A stretch of 43,090 nt of DNA from Patescibacteria group bacterium. Its GTDB lineage: Bacteria; Patescibacteriota; Dojkabacteria; JAHIVN01. Positions 21,639-29,588 of the stretch are shown here, piece after piece. Positions within the stretch are counted from its first letter, which is position 1, and every line of letters starts with the position of its first letter. The notes beneath the pieces are model-generated. The model saw only the letters and a list, made by a program, of their open reading frames with translations. It was not told the origin of the DNA and made no database searches. The stretch lies in NCBI GenBank assembly GCA_018816645.1, contig JAHIVN010000136.1:1-43090 (forward strand). The letters are read 5' to 3'. The position numbers were made by a program, and so were the translations under genes.

Positions 21639-22595
21639 CTACAAGAAGTTTATTATCTGATTATACCAGTTTGTTGCCATTATTGAGTACCCCGTTGTAT
21701 TTGGATGGAAGCTGTCTGACATAAGCGAGGGCTTTGCTTGTCCGGTCCCGCTGTCATAGAATGAGCTCCAATTGGTAGTAAAGTGTTTGTCATACCCAGA
21801 AAGGTTTGTCTGCAATTGTGAGTTGTAATAGGCGACACCTGCTGATCCAAGTACTCCTTCATAAGTGTTTGGAATGAAGGCTGAAATTATCAGTTTGGGT
21901 GTTGATTTGTCTGGATTCTGGTGAGACTTTACTGTGCTTATGATGCTCTGAACCTCAGATGTGGTTTGTGCTACGACTTGAAGAAACTTCTCAGGAGTTT
22001 GAGGCTCTGTCTCTTGCTTTAGATCATTTCCACCGATCAATAGAAGAACGAAATCAGGGTCATATGTATCAATCCAACTATTTACGCTTCCCAAAACTTG
22101 ATCTGCACGCCAGCCTCCCACTCCTTTATTTATGATATTGAAATCATATTGAGCGAATGCTGCTTTGAGTTTTGAATCTAACCTCGAGGGGTATGTATTA
22201 CTGCTTCCGCCGTATGGTGTACCATACGTGATACTGTCACCTAGACATAAGATTGTTATAGTTTCGAGCTGAGGTTTAGGTTCTAGAGTCTGTGGCGATA
22301 TTTGATCAGTTGCTTCCTCATCCCCTTGATCTTCTATATTGGGCTGAGATGTTGAGGACGTAGTGGTTTTTATTTTTACAGGTTCTTTATTCGGAGTGCC
22401 TAATTCCTCATTGGAATACAAAGATGGTTCTCCCGACGCCTCCGATATTTGGTCATAAGAAGTGCTTTCGTCTGTGAGATAATTTTCTTTGATTGACTCG
22501 GCAAATTGCAAAGTGTTGTAAATATTGAACGCTGCAAATACTGTGAGTACTAGGAAGATGATGCATAGAAATATGCTGTGGGCAGTAATTTTCAT
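21639..22595 (-). CDS. Membrane-anchored SGNH/GDSL hydrolase
   Basis: 318 aa. Signal anchor at residues ~6-26, an acidic Ser/Thr/Pro linker to ~110, then a GDSL-type domain. Block I ILCLGDSITYG with Ser121 as nucleophile, block II GVGGWRADQVL with the oxyanion Gly, block III LLIGGNDL with the oxyanion Asn, and block V DSFHPNTTGY with the Asp-x-x-His pair. All catalytic residues are present, so it should be an active extracellular esterase or deacetylase acting on surface glycans or lipids. Third gene of the operon that starts at 23226 (11 nt after the UPF0251 gene). Domain order resembles the anchored enzyme at 109. Confidence 0.92.
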   Translation of the reverse strand: MKITAHSIFLCIIFLVLTVFAAFNIYNTLQFAESIKENYLTDESTSYDQISEASGEPSLYSNEELGTPNKEPVKIKTTTSSTSQPNIEDQGDEEATDQISPQTLEPKPQLETITILCLGDSITYGTPYGGSSNTYPSRLDSKLKAAFAQYDFNIINKGVGGWRADQVLGSVNSWIDTYDPDFVLLLIGGNDLKQETEPQTPEKFLQVVAQTTSEVQSIISTVKSHQNPDKSTPKLIISAFIPNTYEGVLGSAGVAYYNSQLQTNLSGYDKHFTTNWSSFYDSGTGQAKPSLMSDSFHPNTTGYSIMATNWYNQIINFL

Positions 22596-22606
22596 AGTTA
22601 TTTGCG

Positions 22607-22891
22607 TTATAGCTTTGATTTTCTTTCTATGAGGATAGCCTTTCCTTCAATTAGGGCTTTTGTTATCTTTTCCATTGCCTTTACAAAATCTCTTTGATAC
22701 TGGCTTTGCGAGATTCCCATCTGTTTAGAAGCTGTATGCTGGTCTAGATCGTTTACAAATCTGAGTCGAAGTGTTTCAAGCTCCTCATCAGTTACCTTAA
22801 CTTCATCGAGCGCAGTCATGGGTATTCCTCTCGGCTTGAAATAGTAATCGTTGAATGTATGTTGAAGTCTTCTTCTGATTCTTCTTCTCAT
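22607..22891 (-). CDS. UPF0251/DUF134 family DNA-binding-like protein
   Basis: 94 aa, the usual family length. The start RRRIRRRLQHTFNDYYFKPRGIP matches the family's 'fkP.g.p' opening, followed by EVKVTDEELETLRLRFVNDLDQ. A sigma70-region-4-like helix-turn-helix follows (DQHTASKQMGISQSQYQRDF, ~51-70), and the end ALIEGKAILIE is typical. The fold implies a transcription factor; its targets are not established. It lies between the glycine/zinc-ribbon gene and the SGNH gene, and the operon promoter carries two matching palindromes, so autoregulation by this protein is a natural inference. 110-nt gap from the upstream gene contains a 12-bp hairpin. Confidence 0.88.
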   Translation of the reverse strand: MRRRIRRRLQHTFNDYYFKPRGIPMTALDEVKVTDEELETLRLRFVNDLDQHTASKQMGISQSQYQRDFVKAMEKITKALIEGKAILIERKSKL

Positions 22892-22953
22892 TTTATATTG
22901 AAAGCTAACAATTAATTATAGCAACAATTTATCACTGAGTCGATCAAATAGGG

Positions 22954-22980
22954 AAGCGATCCCGCAGAGCGGGATCGCTT
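22954..22980. terminator. 12-bp GC-rich hairpin inside the operon
   Basis: AAGCGATCCCGC-aga-GCGGGATCGCTT, perfect 12-bp stem with a 3-nt loop. It lies between the zinc-ribbon gene and UPF0251. No T run follows on the minus strand, so it may act as an RNA-processing or attenuation element, giving the first gene more transcript than the other two. Confidence 0.5.
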
Positions 22981-23001
22981 GAATTTGTAGCTCTTATAAA
23001 A

Positions 23002-23226
23002 CTACCTGCAAAATGCTCCTCTCAACGGAGTTTTGCACTTGGGACACTTTGTTTGCGAACAAGGTGTTCCTCGCTTATGAGGTTCTTTGTGGCCGCACTT
23101 TGGACACTCACATTCATTTGTTCCTCCTAGTCCTGCTCTTGCTCCGGTAGCTATTTTTTTTCTACCTCTAGCAAATCCTGTCCCAGGACCTTGTCCGCGC
23201 GGGCCTGTACCATTTCTTGCTGGCAT
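23002..23226 (-). CDS. Small glycine-rich/zinc-ribbon protein (DUF5320-like start)
   Basis: 74 aa. The opening MPARNGTGPRGQGPGTGFARGRKK is the 'GTGP.GqGp.TG' signature of DUF5320-type proteins. The C-terminal half has two Cys pairs and more (CECPKCGH, TPCSQTKCPKCKTP, FCR), enough for one or two zinc ribbons. Proteins with this start are often encoded next to UPF0251 genes and iron/molybdenum-cluster genes. The role is unknown; metal handling is a guess. It has the best translation signal in the window (AAGGAGGT, 5 nt from the ATG) and a strong promoter with two operator-like palindromes, so it is probably highly expressed when derepressed. Confidence 0.85.
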   Translation of the reverse strand: MPARNGTGPRGQGPGTGFARGRKKIATGARAGLGGTNECECPKCGHKEPHKRGTPCSQTKCPKCKTPLRGAFCR

Positions 23227-23231
23227 GATTT

Positions 23232-23239
23232 ACCTCCTT
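23232..23239 (-). promoter_or_regulatory. Perfect Shine-Dalgarno site
   Basis: AAGGAGGT on the minus strand, 5 nt before the ATG at 23226. Notable because most genes here have no recognisable site, so this gene is marked for strong translation. Confidence 0.85.
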
Positions 23240-23257
23240 AAATAAAAATATTAAATA

Positions 23258-23309
23258 GGGTAATAACCCAACACTATATTAACACATCTCTTATGATGGG
23301 TCAATACCC
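23258..23309 (-). promoter_or_regulatory. Promoter with two GGGTnnnnACCC operators
   Basis: Minus strand: -35 TTGACC (23299-23304), 17-nt spacer, -10 TAATAT (23276-23281), start about 23269. Palindrome 1, GGGTCAATACCC (23298-23309, plus-strand reading), covers the -35. Palindrome 2, GGGTAATAACCC (23258-23269), covers the start point. Their centres are 40 bp apart, about four helical turns, so two dimers would bind the same DNA face. Both are followed by an A on the plus strand. Confidence 0.7.
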
Positions 23310-23331
23310 AGTCAATTGTAAGGATTGCTGT

Positions 23332-24924
23332 TCATTTGTCGAGGGAATTTATCTTGTAGACAATCATCTCTCCATCTACAACAGCATATTTATCAAGTTC
23401 GATTTTATATACTTCTTTCAGTTCTTCCTTCTTTGCTATATTGGGAAACCAGGATGGAAAAATGATTATATATTCAGGATTTTTTTCTAAAATCAGTTTC
23501 CAAAGAGCTTCCTCGCGATCTGCTCTTGTATCATATATTCTTGTTTCAAGAATTTCGGGGGAAACCAAACCCATCATATCTATTATCTTACGATCGGAGA
23601 TATAAGTCATAGCCCCAATGTCATTCAAAGCAATAACGTCATTCGGTTTTGTGTTTTCAAGTATCCAATTTCCGAGTTTGACATGCATATCATTGATATT
23701 CTTTACATTCCAGCCAAACGTTGATGCCCAGACACTAAGCATTAAAATTAGGTAAATTGAAGCTGTCGTAAATACAAAGATTTTGATTTTGGCAGCTGCT
23801 ATTTTAAGCTTTTGTGCAGTGAATTCGATTCCCACTACGCCGATAATTGCATACAGCGGAATGAACGGCATAGTATATCTTCCGTGATGACGCAGATTGG
23901 GTGCAAAAATTGAAGCAAAAATCGGAAACCCGATTACTATAAGAAGAATGAGAAATAATCGATTATTGTCTTTAATCATTTTAAATAATTTACAAAGCCC
24001 GAGTGGTACAAAGATAGTCAAGGGAATATAGTCAATAAAAAGAAGATAGGAGTATCTTAGAAGGTAAAGAATTACAGAAACAAGTTTATCACCCAATGAG
24101 TGGTAAACTACTATATCTTGTGACTTAAATGTATTTGGAAGCAAGCTACCGGTACATCTGTAGCTGAAGATCAGATAAGGACCTATTAAAAGAGAGTAGA
24201 TTGCAATTGTAATGACCAACAGTTTCACTTTGGTAAAGAATGAATTCTTATCTGGAAGTGATCTCAACAAGTGGAAAATCTCGAGTGACATAAAGAAAAT
24301 AAAGATCAGATAACCTTCCGGCCTCACTGTTGATGCCAGCCCTAGCACAAGAACTTGTAAATATTTATTTTTCTTTGTGATGTGTAGAAGTAAGAATAAG
24401 AGCAGCAAAGCTGTAAAAAGAGTTACCTCCATTCCTGAAAGAGACGCCCAAGCAAACCTTCCTGTGAATAAGGTGAACACTGCCGCTGAGATACTAGATA
24501 ATTTCGATCGACTTAGTCTATATGCCAGTTTGTATGTCAGTATTCCAGAAAGTATAAAGAATATAGCACTCAGTGATTTTGCTATAAGTAAATGATCTTT
24601 TATAAAAAGATAAAAAAAGGATATGAGAATTGTCCAGCCTGGAGAAGTTGACCCTGGGGTAGGCTGATCCGGGTTGAATGAAAAGCCATTCCCTGCTACT
24701 AGGTTTTTCGAAAACTGGAAATGGATAAAAACATCATCAAGCGGTGCTCCGAAATTCCCGTTTGTCAATTTGTATTCATACGTTAGTACAATGCCCAATA
24801 TTATTACCGCAAAGATCAAAATTATTAGTTCTGGTCTTGCTTGTTGTAGCCGTTTGAAAAATTTCATATCCGGCATTATAGCGTTAATTATTATTTGTTC
24901 CAAGGTTTTTCTGGATCTAAACAA
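23332..24924 (-). CDS. GT-C fold membrane glycosyltransferase (ArnT/PMT-like)
   Basis: 530 aa with about ten to twelve membrane helices. The first outside loop has GAPLDDVFIHFQFSKN (Asp63, Asp64), the acidic motif that binds the polyprenyl-phosphate sugar donor in GT-C enzymes, then FNPDQPTPGSTSPGWT, a conserved stretch of this CPR/Chloroflexi-type subfamily. A soluble extracellular domain occupies the C-terminus from ~400 (NDIGAMTYISDRKIIDMMGL). Likely to glycosylate surface lipids or proteins using a polyprenyl-linked sugar. The first 20 residues are not needed for helix 1, so translation may begin at Met17 or Met20. It ends 106 nt before the zinc-ribbon gene start; that gene's promoter lies in the gap. 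Confidence 0.88.
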   Translation of the reverse strand: MFRSRKTLEQIIINAIMPDMKFFKRLQQARPELIILIFAVIILGIVLTYEYKLTNGNFGAPLDDVFIHFQFSKNLVAGNGFSFNPDQPTPGSTSPGWTILISFFYLFIKDHLLIAKSLSAIFFILSGILTYKLAYRLSRSKLSSISAAVFTLFTGRFAWASLSGMEVTLFTALLLLFLLLHITKKNKYLQVLVLGLASTVRPEGYLIFIFFMSLEIFHLLRSLPDKNSFFTKVKLLVITIAIYSLLIGPYLIFSYRCTGSLLPNTFKSQDIVVYHSLGDKLVSVILYLLRYSYLLFIDYIPLTIFVPLGLCKLFKMIKDNNRLFLILLIVIGFPIFASIFAPNLRHHGRYTMPFIPLYAIIGVVGIEFTAQKLKIAAAKIKIFVFTTASIYLILMLSVWASTFGWNVKNINDMHVKLGNWILENTKPNDVIALNDIGAMTYISDRKIIDMMGLVSPEILETRIYDTRADREEALWKLILEKNPEYIIIFPSWFPNIAKKEELKEVYKIELDKYAVVDGEMIVYKINSLDK

Positions 24925-24997
24925 TTAAAAATTCACCCTTTACAAACGACCGGCTTTAAAATAAACTGTATTTAGTTAACTTTTTACATCCCTCCAT

Positions 24998-27388
24998 ATG
25001 CCTAGTTCATCAAAATCACCTCAGAAGAAAACGGTAGAGAAGAAAGAAGTTATTAAAGAAACTGTTCCGAACCCAGCGAAAAAAAAGAAGTTTCCAACAT
25101 TTATTGCAGTTGCATGCGGATGCTTGGCATGCTGCGTTGTTAGCGGAATAATAGGAGGAGTTGTCTACTGGCTGAAATCTAAGGATAAAACTGGTCCTGT
25201 GTACAATGAGGAGCCACTAGTAGATATACTTGAACCGACCGGATCGAATTGGTATACAACATATGAAGATAATATCGTCCTTTCAGGGATAGCCAAAGAT
25301 TACGAAGAAAATATTGATAAGATCGAGTGGTCTGTAGAAGGCGGGGATTCTGGAACAATTACAGCAGGGGAGGAATGGAATACGAGTAATATTACTCTAA
25401 AAGAAGGCGATAATAAGATAACTGTTTCAGTATACGATAATGAGAAGAATGTTGGTACGGATAGTATCTTTGTAGTTTATAACAAAGAGGTAATATTCAT
25501 CGGGGATCCTATAGCAGTACCAGATGTGCTTTATAAAGATGACCCTGCGGTGGATGTTATCATAAGTGCTAAAGTGCGGGTGGAATCTGATAAAAAGATC
25601 GGTGAGGCACTTCTTTACGATGTCGATGATAAAGGTGAAATCAAAGAAAAAATCGGTGTTATGTTAGACAATGGAAAAGTTACGAATGGAGATGATATAC
25701 CTGGTGACGGGACTTTTAGCTACAAGGGGAAGATGAGTGCGACCTCACTTTCTCCAAAGTATATGAGAGTTGTGACTAAGCTTTCAGGTTCATCAATTTC
25801 CGGTATGTCGAGTTTAGTAAAAGTATCTGTGATTGAGCCGATCAGTCAGCAGGCGCTAGATCAGATAGAGCAGTTGAACCAGCAGGTATTGGATCTGCAG
25901 AACCAGCTGAATAATGATGGCGCTTCACAGCAGGAAATTGCAACTGAGATAAATACATGGGTAGGTCAACAGCCTGGCATAGCAGGAAATGGCGTTTCTG
26001 AACAAGGACAAGGAGTGTGGTGGGTGTATGAAAATACTTGTATTCCTGGGGGAATAATGATCAATCCTCCCGACACAAGAGGAGGTCAATCTGACGGGGC
26101 AGGTTTTGATGTTATAGCTCCCGGAAAAACTCTGGTAAGTAAAGCTAGTGCAGCATCTGACCTGAAAGTCGAAAGTACAAAAGCAATTTATCTTGGACCG
26201 TATAAGGATGACTTCGGAGCTTATGATGATTATAACGGTGCATGGAAAAAAATAAAGGAAAGTACGTGTCCTGAGTGTGAGACTGTAGAAAAAATGAACT
26301 ATGACGTGACAGTAGATGACTTTAAAAATCTAGATCAGTATGGGTTGATAGTGATTTCCTCACATGGCGATAACTGGTATGGTGGGATGTGGGGTGATAA
26401 TATCTGTTCAGAAGGGCTTCAGCAGTCACAGGTTGTGATTCTTACAAATCAGAAGCTGACAACTGAGAATATGAAAACATATGAAGCTGATCTTATGGCA
26501 AGAAGACTTGCAGTTCATGCAAATGGAAATCTAGTCGTACTTCCTTCATTTATCACACATTACAACTCGAACTTTCCAAATAGTGTAGTTTATGTAGCTA
26601 CCTGCCGAAGCTCGTATAACAATACTATGGCTTCAGCATTTCTTGGAAGTGGAGCAGACGCCTACTACGGTTTTGATGACTATGTGTTATCCAGCTACTG
26701 TTATGATGTCGGTACAGATCTGTTTGATAGTTTTGTCCTTGAGGGGGATGACGCATCTACGAGTTATTCTGGTACGGTCAGTGCTGTTGGATCGAGCGAC
26801 GGGCAGGGTGCAGATTTCCTCTGGACAGGAGAATCAACGCTCGAAATGGGAGGAAAGGACTTTGGAAATGTGAGCTTTGAGAGCGGTACATTCAACAGTT
26901 GGGCAGGAGCAGGGGATGATAGAATTATCACCTCACTCGGTCCCATCAAACCGAAAGACGGGAATTTCATGGCTATCATTAGCACTGGACTCGGCTCTGT
27001 ATCAGATAGCAAGAGTTCGATTAAACAGTCAATTTGCTATGGAAAGAGTGGTGGTAAGCTGAAATTTGATTACAACCTTGTATCCGAAGAACCACAGGAG
27101 TTTGTCGGTTCGCCGTATGACGATAGATTGAGTGCCTACATAATTGTAGATGGAAAGAAGACTAAAATTATGAGCAAGGGAGTGAACGATTCGACGTGGA
27201 TAAAGGTCCAGGGAATAGATTTTGAAGGAGGTGATGCGTCCACTTTCCAAACAGGATGGAAAACAATAACCTACTCTCTAAGTGGTGTAAAATCCGGTTC
27301 GAAAGTTGGGCTGTTGTTTGAGATCAAGGATGTCGGAGATAGTGCTTATGATACAGCGGCGTTGATTGATAATATAAGGGTGGATTAA
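24998..27388 (+). CDS. Anchored surface protein with Ig-like region, caspase-fold peptidase module and C-terminal binding domain
   Basis: 796 aa. Lys-rich cytoplasmic N-terminus (1-32), one helix with four cysteines (~33-58), then outside. Residues ~70-160 form an Ig-like domain (VDILEP..GSNWYTTYEDNIVLSG). A second β-domain to ~280 has the D-rich DDGDIPGDGTF-like pattern of bacterial Ig modules. A coiled Gln-rich linker follows (~285-325, QIEQLNQQVLDLQNQL). Residues ~390-600 look like a clan CD/CHAT-type cysteine peptidase: LIVISSHGD with His456 and VVYVATCRSS with Cys536 at the ends of core strands. The tail (~625-796) resembles a carbohydrate-binding/choice-of-anchor β-sandwich (VSFESGTFNSWAGAG ... 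AALIDNIRVD). A terminator-like palindrome follows. Confidence 0.82.
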   Translation: MPSSSKSPQKKTVEKKEVIKETVPNPAKKKKFPTFIAVACGCLACCVVSGIIGGVVYWLKSKDKTGPVYNEEPLVDILEPTGSNWYTTYEDNIVLSGIAKDYEENIDKIEWSVEGGDSGTITAGEEWNTSNITLKEGDNKITVSVYDNEKNVGTDSIFVVYNKEVIFIGDPIAVPDVLYKDDPAVDVIISAKVRVESDKKIGEALLYDVDDKGEIKEKIGVMLDNGKVTNGDDIPGDGTFSYKGKMSATSLSPKYMRVVTKLSGSSISGMSSLVKVSVIEPISQQALDQIEQLNQQVLDLQNQLNNDGASQQEIATEINTWVGQQPGIAGNGVSEQGQGVWWVYENTCIPGGIMINPPDTRGGQSDGAGFDVIAPGKTLVSKASAASDLKVESTKAIYLGPYKDDFGAYDDYNGAWKKIKESTCPECETVEKMNYDVTVDDFKNLDQYGLIVISSHGDNWYGGMWGDNICSEGLQQSQVVILTNQKLTTENMKTYEADLMARRLAVHANGNLVVLPSFITHYNSNFPNSVVYVATCRSSYNNTMASAFLGSGADAYYGFDDYVLSSYCYDVGTDLFDSFVLEGDDASTSYSGTVSAVGSSDGQGADFLWTGESTLEMGGKDFGNVSFESGTFNSWAGAGDDRIITSLGPIKPKDGNFMAIISTGLGSVSDSKSSIKQSICYGKSGGKLKFDYNLVSEEPQEFVGSPYDDRLSAYIIVDGKKTKIMSKGVNDSTWIKVQGIDFEGGDASTFQTGWKTITYSLSGVKSGSKVGLLFEIKDVGDSAYDTAALIDNIRVD

Positions 27389-27399
27389 AAGATCTTGGG

Positions 27400-27421
27400 G
27401 CAAGGGGCTTAAGCCCCTTGC
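27400..27421 (+). terminator. Terminator-like perfect palindrome
   Basis: GCAAGGGG-cttaag-CCCCTTGC followed by TTTATGC, 12 nt after the stop of the surface peptidase gene. The 8-bp GC-rich stem plus a short T run suits a terminator. It shares CAAGGGG/CCCCTTG with the hairpin at 10039-10057. Confidence 0.55.
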
Positions 27422-27438
27422 TTTATGCATTAATCTAA

Positions 27439-27939
27439 ATGAACATGAGCCTAAGAAACGAAATTCTAAAATTTCTCCAGACTAACGACAACCTGACGCT
27501 GGCTACTTGTTCAAGCGCAAAGCCCTGGAGCAGTGTGGTGATCTATGTCAATGATGATAAGTTTAACTTCTACTTCACTTCAGACCCAACCTCAAGACAT
27601 GCTCGAGAGATATCGAAAAACCCACATGTTTCCTTTGCTATAAATCATGAGAGAATAGAAGAAGGCTACATCAAGGCCATGCAGGTAGAAGGTTTCGCCG
27701 AGAAACTTAATCTGAAAGAAGTGCCGTTTGTCTTTAAACTATATCTAAAGAAGTTTCCTTTTGCCAAAAGTTTTCTACCTTCTTTTAAAAGATTATTGAA
27801 GAAAGGTTTCCGCTGGAAGTTTTATAAGATCAGGCCGGCAAGGATTTTTTATATGAACAAGGAACTTTATGATAAGGGGGTAAGAGAAGAATTTGAATTG
27901 GGGAATTCTGTGTGTAATGGTTCAAACACGGAGGTTTGA
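27439..27939 (+). CDS. Pyridoxamine 5'-phosphate oxidase-like (split-barrel) flavoprotein
   Basis: 166 aa. The N-terminal part fits the PNPOx-like FMN split barrel: LATCSSAKPWSSVVIYVND (~20-38), FNFYFTSDPTSRHAREISKNPHVSFAIN (~42-69) with the typical 'T...S.H...i..Np.Vs' flavin-contact run, then MQVEGFAEKL. The RPARIFYMNKEL ending (~134-145) matches the final strand. Likely a flavin- or heme-dependent reductase/oxidase of unknown substrate; true PNPOx would need PLP-binding residues not seen here. Two possible ATGs (residues 1 and 3). The last ~15 residues after EEFEL look non-conserved. Confidence 0.85.
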   Translation: MNMSLRNEILKFLQTNDNLTLATCSSAKPWSSVVIYVNDDKFNFYFTSDPTSRHAREISKNPHVSFAINHERIEEGYIKAMQVEGFAEKLNLKEVPFVFKLYLKKFPFAKSFLPSFKRLLKKGFRWKFYKIRPARIFYMNKELYDKGVREEFELGNSVCNGSNTEV

Positions 27940-28042
27940 ACTAGCTGATGAGTGATTAATCCAATGAGGTTGTAAGCTCTTGTGTTTAGCTTAAAAATAG
28001 AGCTTGAATAATATTCCAAGTGCGAGTAAAATTGCCTATCGT

Positions 28043-28555
28043 ATGAAAAGTCGAGTTTATTCAAAATTTATAGTGCCGATAATGATTCCTATCTTGGGAC
28101 TTATTTCTCCTCTTGGGGTGAAGGCTCAGGAAGTTTCTGCTCCTGCTGATCCTGGAGAACTCATACTTTTTGTTCGAGAGGGTTGCGAGTACTGTGCTTT
28201 GACTGAAAAATTCATCGAAGAAAAGGGACTGACTGATAAAATTTCGATTAAGGATGTCAACGAGGACCCGGCAAACGCAGCGGAGTACAATACATATGCT
28301 GATGAAGCAGGTATTCCTATCGACGATCGCGGGGTACCTATGCTTTATGACAATGGCGAAGTGATGGAGTCTGCTGATAAGATCATAATCAGGCTTGGTG
28401 AAAAATTTGAGGTTTCGACCGAGGGTTATCTTCCTGATATGAAGCCTTCTGGAAACGGCGAGGTATCCCCAGCGGTATTGATTGTGATATTTGGTATAGC
28501 AGCCGTTGTGATAGCAGGTTTTCTATTCTTGAGCAACAAGAAAGACAAGAGATAG
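28043..28555 (+). CDS. Secreted, C-terminally anchored glutaredoxin/thioredoxin-fold protein
   Basis: 170 aa from the ATG at 28043. A signal peptide (~1-28, ending VKAQ) is followed by a thioredoxin-fold domain. ELILFVREGCEYCALTEKF carries the redox pair Cys48-x2-Cys51, and RGVPMLYDNGEV supplies the cis-Pro strand. A C-terminal helix (~142-163) and a KKDKR tail fix it on the outer face of the membrane. It should shuttle disulfides outside the cell. The next gene, 130 nt downstream, is CcdA/DsbD-like, a natural electron donor. An upstream TTG at 28004 would add 13 residues in front of the signal peptide and is less likely. Confidence 0.85.
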   Translation: MKSRVYSKFIVPIMIPILGLISPLGVKAQEVSAPADPGELILFVREGCEYCALTEKFIEEKGLTDKISIKDVNEDPANAAEYNTYADEAGIPIDDRGVPMLYDNGEVMESADKIIIRLGEKFEVSTEGYLPDMKPSGNGEVSPAVLIVIFGIAAVVIAGFLFLSNKKDKR

Positions 28556-28685
28556 TATTTCAAATCTCTCCACCAAAGGCGCTTGCCTGCGCAGACAGGG
28601 ATCTTGCCAAGAGGCGGGAGAACTTAAGACTCAAAACTTCCTGCTATTGTTAATTTATTTAGGATCATAAGCAAATAGAGAACCT

Positions 28686-29357
28686 ATGACTAACGTAACA
28701 TTACCGCTTATAACTCTCGGTGCGCTTGGCGATTCGATAAACCCATGTGCGATAGCAGTGCTTGTATTTCTCGTGACATTTCTGATAACCATAAAGAAAC
28801 GGGGAGTAAAATTTTTGCTGATAGCATTTGTATACATCTTCTTTGTCTACTTGACGTATTTCTTAGCAGGACTTGGCCTTCTAAGTTCGGTCCAAAAATT
28901 AGAGATAGCACATATCGTTTATAGGATAACAGCAGTTGTCGTTATCTTGGCTGGTCTGGTAAACATCAAGGACTTCTTTTTTTCCGGTCGTGGTTTTTCA
29001 CTTGCTATACCTGAATCCAAGAAACCAATTATAAAAAAGTATATACAGAAAGCTTCTATTCCCTCAGCTATTGTGCTTGGGATACTTGTGTCTCTATTTG
29101 AACTTCCTTGTACTGGCGGGATATACCTTGCTGTTATAGGACTTTTAGCGGAGAAAGCCACCTGGACGGAAGGTTTTCTGTACTTGCTTTATTATAATCT
29201 GATCTTTGTTCTTCCTCTCATAATAATAGTTCTATTTTCATTCTTCAGCTTATCCTCTGAGACTATCAATTCCTGGCGCAAGAAAAACAAGCGGGGAATG
29301 CGGTTAATTATGGGAATTTCCATGATCCTGCTTGGTATATTGATGTGGGTGAGCTAG
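28686..29357 (+). CDS. CcdA/DsbD-type transmembrane electron carrier
   Basis: 223 aa with six helices. Both hallmark cysteines of the family are present in their proline contexts: SINPCAIAV (Cys21) in helix 1 and FELPCTGGIY (Cys142) in helix 4. They form the membrane-embedded pair that passes electrons from cytoplasmic thioredoxin to extracytoplasmic acceptors. The inter-half loop is basic (ESKKPIIKKYIQKA). The neighbouring secreted thioredoxin-fold protein (28043) is the likely acceptor, and the thioredoxin reductase at 36148 the ultimate NAD(P)H source. Gene order and spacing suggest an operon, although a GC-rich repeat-like stretch (28580-28620) lies between. Confidence 0.88.
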   Translation: MTNVTLPLITLGALGDSINPCAIAVLVFLVTFLITIKKRGVKFLLIAFVYIFFVYLTYFLAGLGLLSSVQKLEIAHIVYRITAVVVILAGLVNIKDFFFSGRGFSLAIPESKKPIIKKYIQKASIPSAIVLGILVSLFELPCTGGIYLAVIGLLAEKATWTEGFLYLLYYNLIFVLPLIIIVLFSFFSLSSETINSWRKKNKRGMRLIMGISMILLGILMWVS

Positions 29358-29528
29358 GAGCTCGTGTGCCTATGAGCTAATGAGCCCATAAGTTTATGTT
29401 TCCAGTAACTGGTGACTGTTATGAGATATCAGATACTGGCTTTCGCTTCTTTGTCATTCTGACTTCAGAGTTCAGGCAGCTACCGAATACCGGATCCCAG
29501 CTACCAGCTACCTGATACTGCTACAAGT
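29358..29528. other. Spacer of degenerate short repeats
   Basis: Words such as gctaccagctacctgatactg and agctaatgagc recur with drift. No ORF. The promoter of the next gene follows. Confidence 0.4.
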
Positions 29529-29557
29529 TTGTAATAGTCTCTGCTTTCAAGTACAAT
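29529..29557 (+). promoter_or_regulatory. Probable promoter of the gene at 29589
   Basis: TTGTAA (29529-29534), 17-nt spacer, TACAAT (29552-29557). Start about 29564, leader ~25 nt. A second TATAAT lies 5 nt further on without a matching -35. Confidence 0.45.
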
Positions 29558-29588
29558 AACTATAATTATAAATTAGTACTTATATCAA

